From Cyanoderma ruficeps (taxonomy: Eukaryota > Chordata > Aves > Passeriformes > Timaliidae): a DNA stretch of 64,000 nt. A model generated the notes under the pieces. That model had not been told where the DNA came from, ran no database searches, and was given only the letters and a program-made list of their open reading frames with translations. The first letter of the stretch is position 1. The number at the start of each line of letters is the position of its first letter. Shown piece after piece: positions 1 to 13,900 of this stretch. A program made the position numbers and the translations under genes. The DNA lies in contig VZDJ01007747.1 in assembly GCA_008694505.1 (NCBI GenBank), positions 6,666,399 through 6,730,398 of the forward strand, written 5' to 3'.

Positions 1-3000
1 ATCCAGAGGCTGCTGGGTGTTTGTGGGAGCCTCTCAAGGATGCACAGCCTCACTGCTCCTTCCTTGTAAGCTGGAAGGCATTAACAGGTTCCCTGCATTT
101 GATATTACCTACATATTTTGCGTCTTTTCCTCTTACCCACTGTGTCTGAATTAGATGAGTAAAGCTCTGTCCTCTTCTTATAGCAGGATAAAATAAAGGA
201 ACTCCGGAGAAGATGAGAAGTTACTCCAGGTGGTATTTGAGGGTTAATGGAGTAAAATTTGCTTCTGTGCCTGCAGCTACTGCCATTCCTCTGCTTGAGT
301 AATAGAGCCTTAAACATTTAAGTGATGGATGTTAGTGCATGCCAGCTGCAAACCAACAGAGCAGGCTGTAAACACATTTTACCCGTTTCTCTCTTTGTTT
401 TTTAATGTGCTCTTTTTCTCAGCTGAGATGCTCTCGCCTCTCCAGCACTGATTCACACCGACATGAGCCAGCCCAGCCAGCCAGGCAGGGGAGGTACAGC
501 CTCATATGACTCACAGTGTTCAGCAAGTTTTGGTCACCAGGTTTACAGGAGAACTGTGGTTAGCACCCCAGCTGCAGTATTTCACCATTGTAAATTTTCT
601 CCCCTCTTCCTTCAGCTGGAAGAAGCCATTCTTGTATATCTGCAGGATTTTTTCATTAAGGTGGCTGATGTGCAAAAATATGTACCTTTACATACCTTCC
701 AGCAGCAATTTCAAGAGAATCATGTTTCCATTAGATCTGAGGCAGAAGCTGTCACATTTGTGCAAGTGATTTCTCATGGAGATGCAGATACTTGGTTTTC
801 ACAGGGCAGAACTTGAGTTATTTTGTGAAAAAATCTATTTTCTGCCCCGTATTTGACAAGGCCATATTCCATAAATGAGACTGTTTTCTGTTCCCTAAGC
901 AATGGGGCCTATGTGGGTGGCTCCAGCTCTGCCTCCTATCTGGGCTGCAAGCTTGTGCTGTTGGGAGCTTGTGGACCTGTCTCTGGTCCATCTTCTGCAG
1001 CTCCCAGCTGGAGCCTAGGCACGACCCACTCCTCCTGCTCTTCTGAGGCTGTCACTGGACCATGTTGCAACCCATGGTTCTCATACCATATTCAGGCTGT
1101 GGGGCAGTGCTGTGGGTGAGGGAACTCACCTGGGTCACTGTTCCTAAGGAAGCAGAGACAAAGCTGGTGGAGGACCCTGGGGACAAGAGACAAGGGGCTG
1201 ATAAGGCAGGTCTACTTTGTAGTTGTAGCAGCGCCATTGCTTGTAACGCCTCCAAAATGAGCTGTGTGAGGCTTGTTGGAGGCAAGGCTTCTTTTTTTGG
1301 GTAGCCACATTGCTAAACAAGGGGTGCCCCAGGACAGATCTGTGTCTAGCTGAAACAGTGAAAACAAAACGCAGATAAGACCAAGTTTCATTAGGCTAGA
1401 TGAACTAGGCATGTATTAACAGTGAATTTTTAATCTACTCTACATGTGCATCTTCCTGTTCTTATATACATTCTTGGTGGCTTACTTTTCAACTGATGAC
1501 TTCCAAAATGTAAAACCTATCTTAAATTTGACAACTGACTTAACTACTATGCAGTGTCAGTGGTTTCTTTCCCTCTTGCTCTCTCTCCCTGCTTGCAGTG
1601 TGATGGGTTAGTTAAGTGCTGAGGTGTTTGCTCCTTGCATGTTCCCTCACTAGGCCCCCACAATAAAACACACATTAAATTGAATTCTAATGCATCATCA
1701 GTGCCATTTATTATTTCCTTTTCTTCCTGCTCTTGAAGCTTTTCAGCTCTCTCTGCCCTGGAAGGTTCTGACTATCTGTAAATAAGGCTGGTAGCCTAGC
1801 AACATTGAGTGAATGCACTTCCCTTGCTGAATAACACTGGGCATAATCAAATCAGCTTCTTATGCTATCTGCGGCATTAACACTATGAGTTGAAAATAAT
1901 TACAAATATTTCATGTACATTTGCATTATTTTGAATTGGAAACATTTTTCAGATCTTTCAAAAGAAGTCTGTATCAACGAAGTGAAAAAGGAACATTCAG
2001 CTTAGTAGCAAATAAACCATTTCCAGAAACAGGTACAATAATCAGACTGAAAAGATTGATTAACCTGACCCCTCAAGGAGACTAAAGAGAAGGCAAACAC
2101 CCTATCTGAGCATTTGTACTCACCAGCACAGACAACCAGACAATTTGGAGCTACCTTAGGTATCTGACAGAAGGAGAACTGCCTTGTGGTATGGACATGA
2201 CATTCTCTCAGGCAGGAAATGAGCCCATGTCATAAAAATTGAGCAGCTACCTACAAAAAAACAGTCCAGAGCACCATCTATAATCCTTAGGTCTGTCTTG
2301 CTCTAAAGGGGAAGCTTGCACTGTCAAATTGCATTTACCACAGCATATTTCAGGGGTGGAAGCAAGGCACAGCCTTCTCCCTCTCCTGTCATGCTTCCAT
2401 GCATGTGAGGAGCAACACCATCCGGAAGGACATATCTCCTGCTCTTTCCATCCCTCACAGCACCAGGTTATTCCCCCTAGTACGAAGAAGGCTGGCATAG
2501 GCCTTTTTAACAGAACCGTTAAACAAGTTTTAGCATGAAAAGCTGCTTAATTTTATATCAAAATTATGTCAGAATAAATTCTTCAGTTTGTAGTACAATG
2601 TACACACTTCCCATCTTCTTGGAAGCTGTATTTCATGTGAGCAGAACTTCCTATTTTCCAACTCCTACATCTTTTCACTTCAGAAAAAGGAAATCTTTAT
2701 TCTGAGCTTTTAATTGACCTTTTTAATCTAAACAAGTTTGACTGGGCAATGAGTGAATGAATGGTTCCAGCATAATGTTATCACAAGGCAGAATTGGTGA
2801 TGCCAAGCACAAAAATAGCTCTGGCTTTTCCTCCTGTTTCTCTCCTCTCATCTCTGATTAGCACAGACATTAGTAGACAGACAGCAAGAAATGTGTTTTA
2901 CTTAAATCTATAAGCTTGGGTACATTTTATTTATTACTATTGGCTGGAAAGACGCCCAATTCTTTAATAAAAGTAAGCAATTGTAAGAAACAGAGATACT

Positions 3001-5600
3001 AAACTCTGTTAGGATGAGGTTCAAATAAAGAATTCCTGCTGATATTTTTGAAAGCTTTATTTATACTGATAAATAATTTTATGCAGCTTAAAATATAAGT
3101 TTTTAATTCATATTGATATAAATATAACTGAACCAAAATCGCCATTTCACTTTCTTTTTATGTTCAGTTCTGCCTAACCAGCTTATATTGCTGAAACTTG
3201 TCACAGAAGGGGATTTACAGCCAGAGAAAGAGCTTGGTTTGGTCTTTGTCACCAGCTTAAAGCACACCTAACTCTGCTTTCTTAACTTGGTACATAGCCC
3301 AGTGTATGATGAGTGTAAAGATCACAGGCTTGTAAGACAACTGCATTTATTTCCTGATATCTCATTTCAGGCTCTGGAATCTAACACTGCTCGAAGTAAT
3401 TGCATTTGCCACCCTTTTATCCTCACAAGGTGGCAAGGCATTCTGCTCAGTAAAATCATTGTTTTGCCACCCTGAGACAGAGACCCAGGAATCAGTGATG
3501 TGCATGCTGCGAGGCTGTTGCAGCCTGGGAGGTAAAAACTGATCTTGCTACTTTGGATGAAATTGGAGTTTGGGAGCAATTTCACAGAAACCCTGGGAGA
3601 TCTATCTGCCTGTTTTGCACCACAGACTAACTCCTCTCACAATGATTACTTCTCTTGCTGTCAACCTTCCCATCCTAATTAACTGATGAGAGACCTCAGC
3701 AGAGTTACTAAGGAAGGGACTGCTGCCAGGCATCTCCCAGACTGACATGAAGAAAGTTCTGACCTTGAGGAAACCTACAGCAAAGAGGAAAGTGTGTGTA
3801 AGAGAGAGGAGGTGATCACAGATAAAACCAATCAAAGTGGCTGGAGATGTGCTTGAAGGATTAGGGTTGGAAGGCGAGACACAGAGAGACTGGCAAGCAA
3901 AAAGATCAGGAGGTCTTCCAACAAAATGGAGGATGAAAGGACAGAACTGTAATGTGAGATAATTAAGATGCTCCCCAGACTTATAGACCAAGTTACAGAA
4001 TGTCAATATATCAAAATGATGGAATGGAAGATAATTGTCAACTGGAGTTGAGAAGAACTGTAAATGCTGAGAATGGGAGGAGAAGTAAAACAGTAAGGAA
4101 CTACATATTTGATACATGCTCTGACTGTTTAAATTCATCACACTTGTGCATTGTGCCTCTGATTTGCTTTTGAGATTCAGGGGAAGAATTTCTCTTAAAA
4201 AATCTTAAATGTGTCCTTAAGCATCCCTTTTCCTACTACAGAGAATATTTTTTGGTTTCTGTTTCTTTGTTGGCTTTCTTAAATAGGAGAGAACCATCAC
4301 CTCCTAATGAGATTCTCTCCTTCCCCTAAATGCAGAGAGATGGAGCTGCTCATAAAGAGCTAAAATACTTGTCTGGAGAAGTAATAAAAATGTAGTGTGA
4401 CACCTGATCCTGGATTTTAGGAAAATATTTTTGAGCTAATCAAAGAATGACCTAATTGAGGCTAATATTGTGGACAGATGATTAACACACTGAAAGTGCA
4501 AAACTAAGAACCCTGTTCTTGTCTACCTGGCTCTATATTTTGGGTGGTCAAAGTGTGTATTTTGTTCACTAACGTCTCAGACATTCTGTAATACATTTGA
4601 AAAATCAATTCAAATGCTGAAGGAAAATGGGCATACTCAAAAAGGGAACGTTAGGCACATAGCTGAGTCTACAGAGCCTGCCTATGTAGAGGTTTGCCCA
4701 GACCTTTTCAGGACTATATAAAGTTGTAACACTTCCAGCTGAAAGGAAACTGAGCGTGCCAGATCGGTAATGAATGATTGGTGCTCTGCTGCCTTCAGAT
4801 CCCCCCAGCCCCTCCTCATTTCTGCAAAAAATTATTTTCTGGAATGTCGTTTTGAAGCACATTTCTTGCTCAGTGCTGCAGTGCCCTCCAGTGCTCAGAG
4901 AAAACATTTTGGCTTCCATTATCAGGAAACTGAAATACAGACACCATTTTATATCTAATTGTAAGACTGAACACGGTGTTTCAGATGACTCTCTTGTTTG
5001 GTTTCCCAAGTGCAAAAGCAGTAGCTATACCTACCTGCCTCTTCCCTGTGCCTTCTGTAACCCTGATCCAGCCAGAGGAACTACTGTCAGAAAGCTGCTT
5101 TCTGGCTCAAATCCTGCACTGGAAGATGGATCTGGGAATCCACCTGCACCAGGGCCACAAAAGTAGGCTGTGACTGTCTCTGTCACCTGGGCATATGGCT
5201 GCTGTAGGGCTCTGAGCCCCAGCTTGCAATGGATTTTCTTCTCCAGGGTATCTCTTTTGCTGCTTGAAACACTTTTCACAATAAAAAAGATGCTTGAGGT
5301 GGGTGATTATCACCTCAGTGAGTCCTATTCTTAAACAGGTTAGAATGCTCCTCTCAACAAAAGTACTAGCAGGTGCCTACTGGCTGTTGTTCAAGAATTA
5401 TTTTTGAAGCAGTAAAGTTTTCCCAAACACTTAATGTTGTGGGCTATTTTAATGAAATAGCCTGGTTTAAGGCACAGACTGACTCTAAGTTGGCTTTTTT
5501 TCTGTGTGAGTTACATTATTGCTATTGTATATCTCTAGCGCAGAAGTTTAAGAAACAACACCAAGTATTTTCCTAAATATAAATGAGAGAATCTGCACAT
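1..5600. other. Intergenic, no convincing gene
   Basis: AT-rich non-coding DNA with a GC-richer block at about 880-1310. The longest open frame (3602-4141, minus, 179 codons) is rich in Ser/Leu/Phe, resembles no known protein and lies opposite a purine-rich strand, so it is likely to be chance. No repeats recognised. Confidence 0.7.
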
Positions 5601-8600
5601 CCAGAACAGCCCAAAACAAACACCTGGTTAGATTAAAGAAAGCTTAGGGTGGTATTTTCAACAGACTAAAGTAATTTGGTTTCAGGCTTCCAACAAATCA
5701 CAGTAAGAACTGATAACAAAAAAAATTATATATATTCTGATAAATTGTGTTTAATGGGGAGAACCATCCCAGCATTCCCTCATCTATGCATTTTTCAGTC
5801 AAGAAGGCATTCTTTTTAGAGAAGTTGCCAGGGGAACTAAGAGTTGTATAAATAGTACAGAGAGAGCAATGTCTCTCCTACATTTTTCTCACTCTATTCC
5901 AGATGAGAAGTACCTGACTGACCATTGCAAAGGTGACAAACTTCTGGTTAATTCAAACCCTTGTGGGTCAAATATGAAGCAATCTGGTAAATGAGCTCAG
6001 TGAAATAAGGAAAAATGGTTGGGGGTGGGTTGTGTGCACAGAAAGAAGTATACACAAAGACAGAAAGAAGGTCAGAAATGAAAATAACTACTTGTTCTGA
6101 TGGCAAAGATAGAAAGGATAAAGGAGCCCCTCACTTTGTGCCTTGCACTTTCAATTTATGATCTTCAATCTCCCTCTACCTTTTGGATTGGCAATTTTGT
6201 AGCATTATGATCACCTAATGTAATAGCGTAGCATTTCAGAGAAGGATTTAAAAATTACTTTTCTCCCTGCAATGATCTACCACAGAAACTGAAAGCAAAA
6301 ATGAGAAGTTGGGTATTGATAACAAATAGTGGTAGGTTTTGGAACATGAGGACCTTTTTTCCCAGCCTTTAAGTGTGAATCTCATCCTAGGAAGAAGTAT
6401 TTGTGCTTTCAAAGACCTTTATTCAGACTTTCTAAACACACTAGAAGAGATCCTAACCAAAAGAGGCATGTTGCTGCTCATATCTGATTAGGAGCAGATG
6501 CTTGAGAATCAGAATGTACCGTACTTAGATAGTAGTTACACTAGAAAGGCCCTCAAAAAAAAGGCCTTCATCTTATTCATGTTTATACATCAAGAAAAGC
6601 TGTAGAATCTGACCTTTAACAGAACCATCTGGATCTGCTTACTTCCTCAAAATATTACCCTCTCTCTAAAGGTGTGTCCTCACCATGATGATTCTGTGTA
6701 CAGCAATGCCTAGTCTTGACAGACTCGACAGAAGTTTACAGAATCTGCTCTGGTTATGGTTTTGAAGTACTGTTATCATTCACATGACTTTATCTGCACA
6801 TATTCTGTGAAGCAGCAAGGTTCCTGACCAACTTAAATCAAAGCCTTCTTTAATCCAAATCTGCAAGGATAAGTTTAGACATATATAGCACTGCAGGCCC
6901 TCATTCGAAACTGTTGGTGAGGAACAAATAGAGGTTGTATAGATCTCAGTAGGAAAGGCTGACCCAAAAATGTAATATTATTCCAGATGTTTCAATTGAG
7001 CTTGAATAGGAGTACAAATAAAGGCTATACTCATTCTGTCAGTTGCATATTGTGTTAAGATAAAATCCATGGGCTAGCAGGGCTGGCCCAGTGCAAGGGT
7101 ATTCTCTCAAAATTTTGAGGTTAAATTGACAAGCTAAAACATTTCCCAAAGCCATGGACAATAAAGCTTCAGAAGCATACATGAAGCATGTGCAAGCTTT
7201 AGAGATGCTTCTTAGAGGGAAATAAGGCTACAACTACATTAGTGAATATTGCTCTCAATAGTTAATGACCTTAACCAAACCATGAAAATTGTGTATAAAT
7301 TATTATCTGATCAGTTAGATGATCAGTTGAAGTACAGAGAAAAGGACTACCATTTAAAAACCCCTTATCATTGTCAAATGAATGCCAATTAATGTGATTT
7401 GTATTTCTGCATGTGTCATTACTTTAGAACAGCTTTGACTTACAAAAATAGAAATCCATAATATGAACAATTAATCTCTAATTGTAAATCCACATTAACA
7501 TGCACTAAGTAAGAACAGACACTAATTGCATTAATAATGCAATGTAACAGTGATCATTTGATTTAGGACAAATTACTCCAATTCAGCAAGATTGCTTTTA
7601 TTACCCAGTTTATCCTAGCTATATGAGCCTAATATGGTCAACAGAATCATTTCCATGGATCTTCTGTATAAAATACTGTGACTGCACACCTTATTACCCC
7701 ATCAAAGAAAAGTTGTTCCATACCAGCATTTGTTGATGACTGTTCTCAGTCAAAGAGAAATGCTGAAGTAATTGCAGCCATTAACCACAGCCCACCAGGG
7801 TCCACGTGTCACAAATAGATACCTGGGGACAGTTATTTTCCCCTTGCAAACACTCTTCTTGAATACCATCTTTTTCAAGCACTTTCTCTCCCAGACTGAT
7901 CCTTGAGGGCTAAGTTCTGATTTCTTATGTTTATTGTAATTACATACGTACTGTGGCACCATATTAGACACAGATTCTTGTGTTCAGTTCATAAACAGCT
8001 AATATAAGCAGAGATTATTTCAGTTATTCTTCAGAAAACCTTCCTGCCGTGTTATTATCAGTCATTCTGTTAGATACTAAAAATACTTACAGAAAGATTC
8101 TTAGACCAAGTATTTTACAGCTTTGCACTCTTGACAGTGATAATGTGTATTGCTAAATTTACAAATGTCTGAAGTATTTTCAGATTAGATTTAACAGTTG
8201 CCATAGCAAGACTTTTAAATTTAAAAAAAACCTCAAGACTTTGAAAGGATTTAGGAATTCTCATTTACTTAAAAAAAAAAAAAGTTGGATTACAAATTAT
8301 GGCCATAGATTCTGACCTTATAGTGTAACAGGAAAGCTGTTACTGATTTTTTACTGTTACAGTAACTGTAAAATTAGATTCATTAGATTCATATATGCAA
8401 AGGCAGTCTAATACTCCTAAAAAGGAGGTCAGACATACTTCTTTCACCTGAAAAACCCCTAGTGGTTTTGTATCATTTCACTAAATGTTTCAACTGCATC
8501 CTCTGAAGTAGGGACCCAAGACCGATACATATCCAGAGTTTGAAAGTATTCTCTTCCACACATTTGAGTGTTTTCACTGTCCAGAAATGGCTGTTGATAC

Positions 8601-10880
8601 ATGTTCATAAAAGACTCAGTAGCTGCCAAATACTGAACCAGGGGAACACACGGAAAACTGTTTATGACCAAAATAACAATAAATAGGGGGTGACACTGAA
8701 GCAATATTTTGTGGCAAGACACCCTCATTTCAATTCACTGATAGGCAGTGATTTTAGGTGTTTGTTTATAGGAGGTTTTTTCTACATAGCCATATTAAAA
8801 ATTGAAATTGAACCATAAGTTATAATATCCCTTTCCAGTGTACATAAAATTATATTTCTTGTTTCTTCTATGCTGAAATAAACCAAGACTGGTTAGCAGG
8901 GCCTTGCTGTTACCACCTCAAACGACCTCCCATCCTGGTTCTACACCAAGAAAGCCCTGAATTATGGAAATCATAATTAGTTTGTGTTTCTCTGCAGTGG
9001 CAGCTGAAGAATAGTGTACTGATACCCACTTTATCCTTTGAAGTTTTTTGTGAACGATGACAGCCATTTTTCCAAGGCTGGAGAAATGTTCTGTTTCCAA
9101 GGGTTGGAAACAGAAATAACAGCACTAGATGGCAGCAAACGTCTTAAAACCGGGTTCTTTCTGAAGTCTGACTAGAATCGAACAGATGTAGGTAGCTTTC
9201 CAGCTGTGAAATGTCTTTTGGAACTTCTTCCCTGGTTCAGGGATAAAACCAGGGATGTTCCCTGATTTAAAAAAAAACAAACAAACCTGTCTTTCCAAAA
9301 CGCTGGAGTTTTCCTCAACCTTCTGAAATGTAATTTAAAGTCAGAGTTTTCCTGGTGTTGCTTTCTGGATGAAAATCAGAAAATGCCCTTTTTCAGCAGC
9401 CCACCCTTTCTTCCCCACACATACCTGTACCTAATTTTGTCTTAATTATATATAATTGCCTAGGGCAGAGTTCAGATGTTGTCTTCACAAAGTCTTAGCT
9501 GTAAACAGAAGAGGGAACTTGGGCTGTATGTTGTTTTGGAGTTCAGCTGTACTGTACTCATCTCACCCTGCTCACTGTCATCACACTTATTTAACACCCC
9601 TTTTCCCATCTGCAGCAGCTTTAGGCCCACTGAATAAACAGGTCTATTTTTCATGAGTGTCTTATCTGCCAATGCAATTTCCCTGAGCAGGATGATTAAA
9701 ATACTGCTATTCAAGCTAACAAATACCTCTTATGCTGCTGTAGAGGGAGTTAACCATAGACTTCCTACAGATTCTGGGAAGCCAGATGTTTCCTAAAGAT
9801 TTGTTTTCCCTCTATTAGTAATAAATGGATAATAAAGGTTCTGCATCTTCCTTTGTAAAGTGTTCATTCACTGAACTGATTAATTAGGCAAACTTTTCAA
9901 GGGCTATTTTTATGTCATGCAGCTGTAAACTAAGGACATATAAGGTATAGGACTGAGCATTTGTAGGCCTTGAGATGTCTGAGAACTTTCTATTTTCTTT
10001 CTTCATGAGGATGGATTCTGTGTGGTACAGTCAGACATTGAAGTAGCACTGAAAAATCATGCAAACTCCAAATTTCCACAGAAATCTTTCGAATCTATAC
10101 AGATTGACTTTAGCTGTAGAACACACACCCTCTGCAGCCTACTGCAGCACTACACTGCCCAAGGTACTCAGGAGAGGACTCTGGCCAGTTCTGACAATTA
10201 TGACAGATAAATCTAAGGAAGTACCAGCTTTTTACAGGCTTGTATGTCTGGCTGATTCTTATTTCATCTCAGTCATTTGTTTAATGTCTTCTCTTCATGC
10301 AAAAATTGAGACCATTTAGCTGACTTACAAATTCTGAAGATACTGTGTGTCTACGCAGGAGGAAAGAGTGTACAGCAAGAGTAACACTTGAGGCAGGAGG
10401 TGAGGTGTGAGCCCCATGGTTTATTTTCTTGCTTCACAGGAATATCATAATCCCTGTCTCTTACAGCTGAGACCTCACCTTTAATTAATGGTCAGAACTC
10501 TTTCTCCTAATTTTATTTTCCAGCCTTCCAATCACATTTTTCTTGTTGGTTTTCAGTTTGCTTCTTAGCACTGCTACCTTGGGTTAATCTCCCTCTGCTT
10601 CTGTATTTTTGATCTGCTGTTGATCATAAAACATGAACCATTTTCCATCATTTTTCCTTCCTCTTCACTGGAATCTTATCCGTCTCTAAAATATTCCCTT
10701 TCCCATAAAAAGAGGAGCTATGAAAAGGGAGAGGTTGTTTTAAAAGAAGTCTAGCTAAATTCTTTTTTGCTCAAGTAACATTACTGAAAATCCTAACCTA
10801 CAAACAAACTAGATGATGCTTCATGTTATGTCCTGGCCTTCTCCTAGGCCTTAGGAATAGCTCCTGCAAGGAGTATAATG

Positions 10881-10903
10881 TCAAGCATTTAACAAATGCT
10901 TGA
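10881..10903. repeat. Perfect 10-bp inverted repeat
   Basis: TCAAGCATTT, 3-nt spacer AAC, AAATGCTTGA. A small CTCCT/AGGAG hairpin lies just upstream at 10861-10873. No surrounding element recognised. Confidence 0.85.
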
Positions 10904-13900
10904 ACAGTTACTTTAGATCTAAATTCAGAGGCAGTATCAATCAACTTCGTGTAAAATTTTTCAACTCTTTCCTACAAGGCCATTTCTGGAATTGCTGGAA
11001 GCAATACTAGTCAGCTGCAGCGAATTTAATAAATATTTTGTCAGACCATGCAATTAAGTCTGGTGTTTATTATCCTGTAAACATTTATAGAGCAGCACCC
11101 AGCAGTAGACTGTGTGCCTTCCCTTATCATTGAAGCCCTGCATTACACTGTACTAATGCAGCCTCAGGAAGAATTTTATTAGGAGGCCTTGAAGCAATTG
11201 TTAGGTTTAAATATGTAACTATTTATATAAATTAAGAAATAAGTTTTGACGTGGCTTGTTTATTAACCATTAGGAATGAAGTTTTTCAGACTTGTGAAAG
11301 GAAGAATCTCCTTGGTGTTCAGTATTACCAGACACAGAAAGATGTTTACTTCTCCTTCCCTAACTCTCTGATATATTTAAAAAAAAAGTAATTAAACAAA
11401 ATTTCAGAAAGACAACCCTGATTTTATCTTAAAATGCAGTGAAAGGTTGGAAACTCTTTGCCAAGTAAGAGCTTTTTCCCTTACAAGGAAATGCAGTTTT
11501 GGGAACAAATAGCATTCCAGTCTTTTCCCCAGTGGGCATTATGCCATTGTACTTGCAGACATTGTGTCATGGAAATGTGCAAGAAGGCCTCAAACAGCTA
11601 AGAAATGCATTGCCTAGTTATATATTTATTTTCTACTATTTTAAAGCTACTGTCTACTCTTGTTCAATAATAGAAAATTACACAAGCTGATGACTATTGA
11701 CTACAATTTTTTCTGCTCTACAGACTTAATGAAAAGCCAAACTTTACATGAATTTGAAATAGTCAATAACATGTATTCCTTTTGAAATATTTTGATATTG
11801 GTAACAGCATTTTTAAGCAAGCATTTCTGTAGGTGATTCCCATGCTGGCCAGAGTCAAACTTCTTAGTGTGAACAAGGAACATATTCAAAATTCAAAACA
11901 AAGCCTTTTTCCTTTTTTATTTAAACAAAAATATTATTCTTTAGCAAGAATTTTAAAGAGATTTCACCTTTAGCACTCCCTGCTTTTACAACAGCTTTTA
12001 AAATGTACATGAGAATATTTATATCAGATGACCATCTTTCTTTTCTGATTTTCAAGGTAACTGTCTTATTAGTGAGGTATTTTTGTAATTTGGAGGGGGT
12101 TTCAGTTATTAATAGTCTTAAATGGATCTTTCTTGGGAAGTTACAACTATTATTGAAAGTGTGATTTCTGCTTGGAGACCTTTTTATTCTTTGATAGTAT
12201 CCAGTAAAAGCATGGTTTAAATCCATGAGCATTTAAATAATCTATTGTTTTCTTGGGCAACACAGTTCATAGTGACACAAGCTCCTTTACGGCTCTCCAA
12301 CTTCCATCATGCAGCATAAAACATCAGTTCAGCTTCAGATGTTAAAAATCCTTTTTTGTGACCTAATTCAGATTAATTCTCAGCAATGCATTTGTGCTTT
12401 CTCCAGCCTATTCTGTTTGCTTAGTGGGAACCACACACACAACAAATTTCATCTAAGTGGGACATTCCTGACCTCAGTATCCTTCTGCTGTCTTGCTGAC
12501 AACAAAGTATATTTGAGATAAGGCTGAAGGATGAATAAAAACTTGTCCTGGCTCACAGATAACTTCCATAACCCTCAGTTGCTTGTGTCTCTCCCGTATT
12601 ATCCCTATTTTCCAAGACCTGAGAGCCTACATTCAGAAAGAAAATATTCTTTCAAGTGGCCTTGAAATTTCAGGTTCATTCACTGGTATCAAGGGGGTAC
12701 CAGTAATCCCTAGCACAGTAATATTTGGAGAATAAAGAGAATAGTTTGGTGAATTGTAAGTTACAGTTTGCTCCCAGAGCAGCTGTAAGAACACATCCAG
12801 TGAAGGAGGTTCCAACAATATGTTTGAGAACTCTCAGGGGCTGTTTATAGATTTGCTGGCCCAAGAAAGGATCATCTGAGAAGCACTTGTGACCATTAAA
12901 TTCCTGTGGATCACATCACATATTCCTTTAAAGCTTAACTTTCTTATCTCTGGATTCTGTACAGTGAACAGATACTGATGATAGAAATGTGCATATACAA
13001 CGCTTTAGCAAGTGTTTAACCCTTTTAAAACAGGACTCCATACTGGCTACTGGAAAAGATTAAAGCACCAGCAGGAAGTCCCTGTACCTTTGCCACTCCA
13101 AAATAAGCAAAGCCAAGGGTATTTTACTGATAACATGCACTTTAATTTATTTCAAATTATGCTATCAGCATCACTGCACATTTTTCCTATTTACCCACAC
13201 ATAAATGCAGATATAAGTTAACCTTTCTTTAAAGCTTTGCCAAGAGCAGAACAAGAATAGATGAAAGCTCACAAAATCCCATGGTTGTAGTTTACTTTTC
13301 CAGTGCCCTGCTTTATGTGGCATTCAGATCCTTTGTATCCTCAAGGGAAAAGGTGACACTGGTGTCCACTTCCATTGTTGGTACTATTTTGGGCTCGACT
13401 CTAGTGTGAACTGCAATTATAGCAGAGCTTCCTTAGGAGGGATATGAATGATGAATATGGTTTCCTTTTTCTTAAGCTGAATATTCTCTTCAGTGTCATG
13501 GTATTTTTGTATATGTTAAGGATGTGATATTTTTAGTTATTAGAGAAGTTCAGCATTTTTCCTCTCTAGCCCACAGACTTAATTCCATGAAAAAAAAAGG
13601 CTGTCTAAATGTCACCATAAGTGACTGGAGTCAAGACTTTGCTTTCTTAATAATTACTATTTGTTGAATAAGTGGATTTGCCCACAATTTCTGTTTTTAT
13701 ATGACAAACTGATTTCTTTCTATTCCTTGCTTACTACTTTGGAAAGTAAAAATTAAAATTCAACTCATGCTGCTCTAATTCCATACAACAGTTTCAAGAT
13801 TAAATCCTCAGTGATAATAAATAAAGGAGTTATGACTTAGCACAAGTTATCCAAGTAAAAACTACTAAAGATATCCTGAAACACACATAGGGAAAACTAT

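Noticed and set aside
3602..4141. 179-codon minus-strand open frame, the longest in the intergenic part
   Set aside because: No recognisable domain, biased composition from a purine-rich opposite strand, no convincing splice or promoter context.
4605..5166. Overlapping 130-136 codon frames on both strands
   Set aside because: Mutually overlapping on opposite strands, no recognisable protein.
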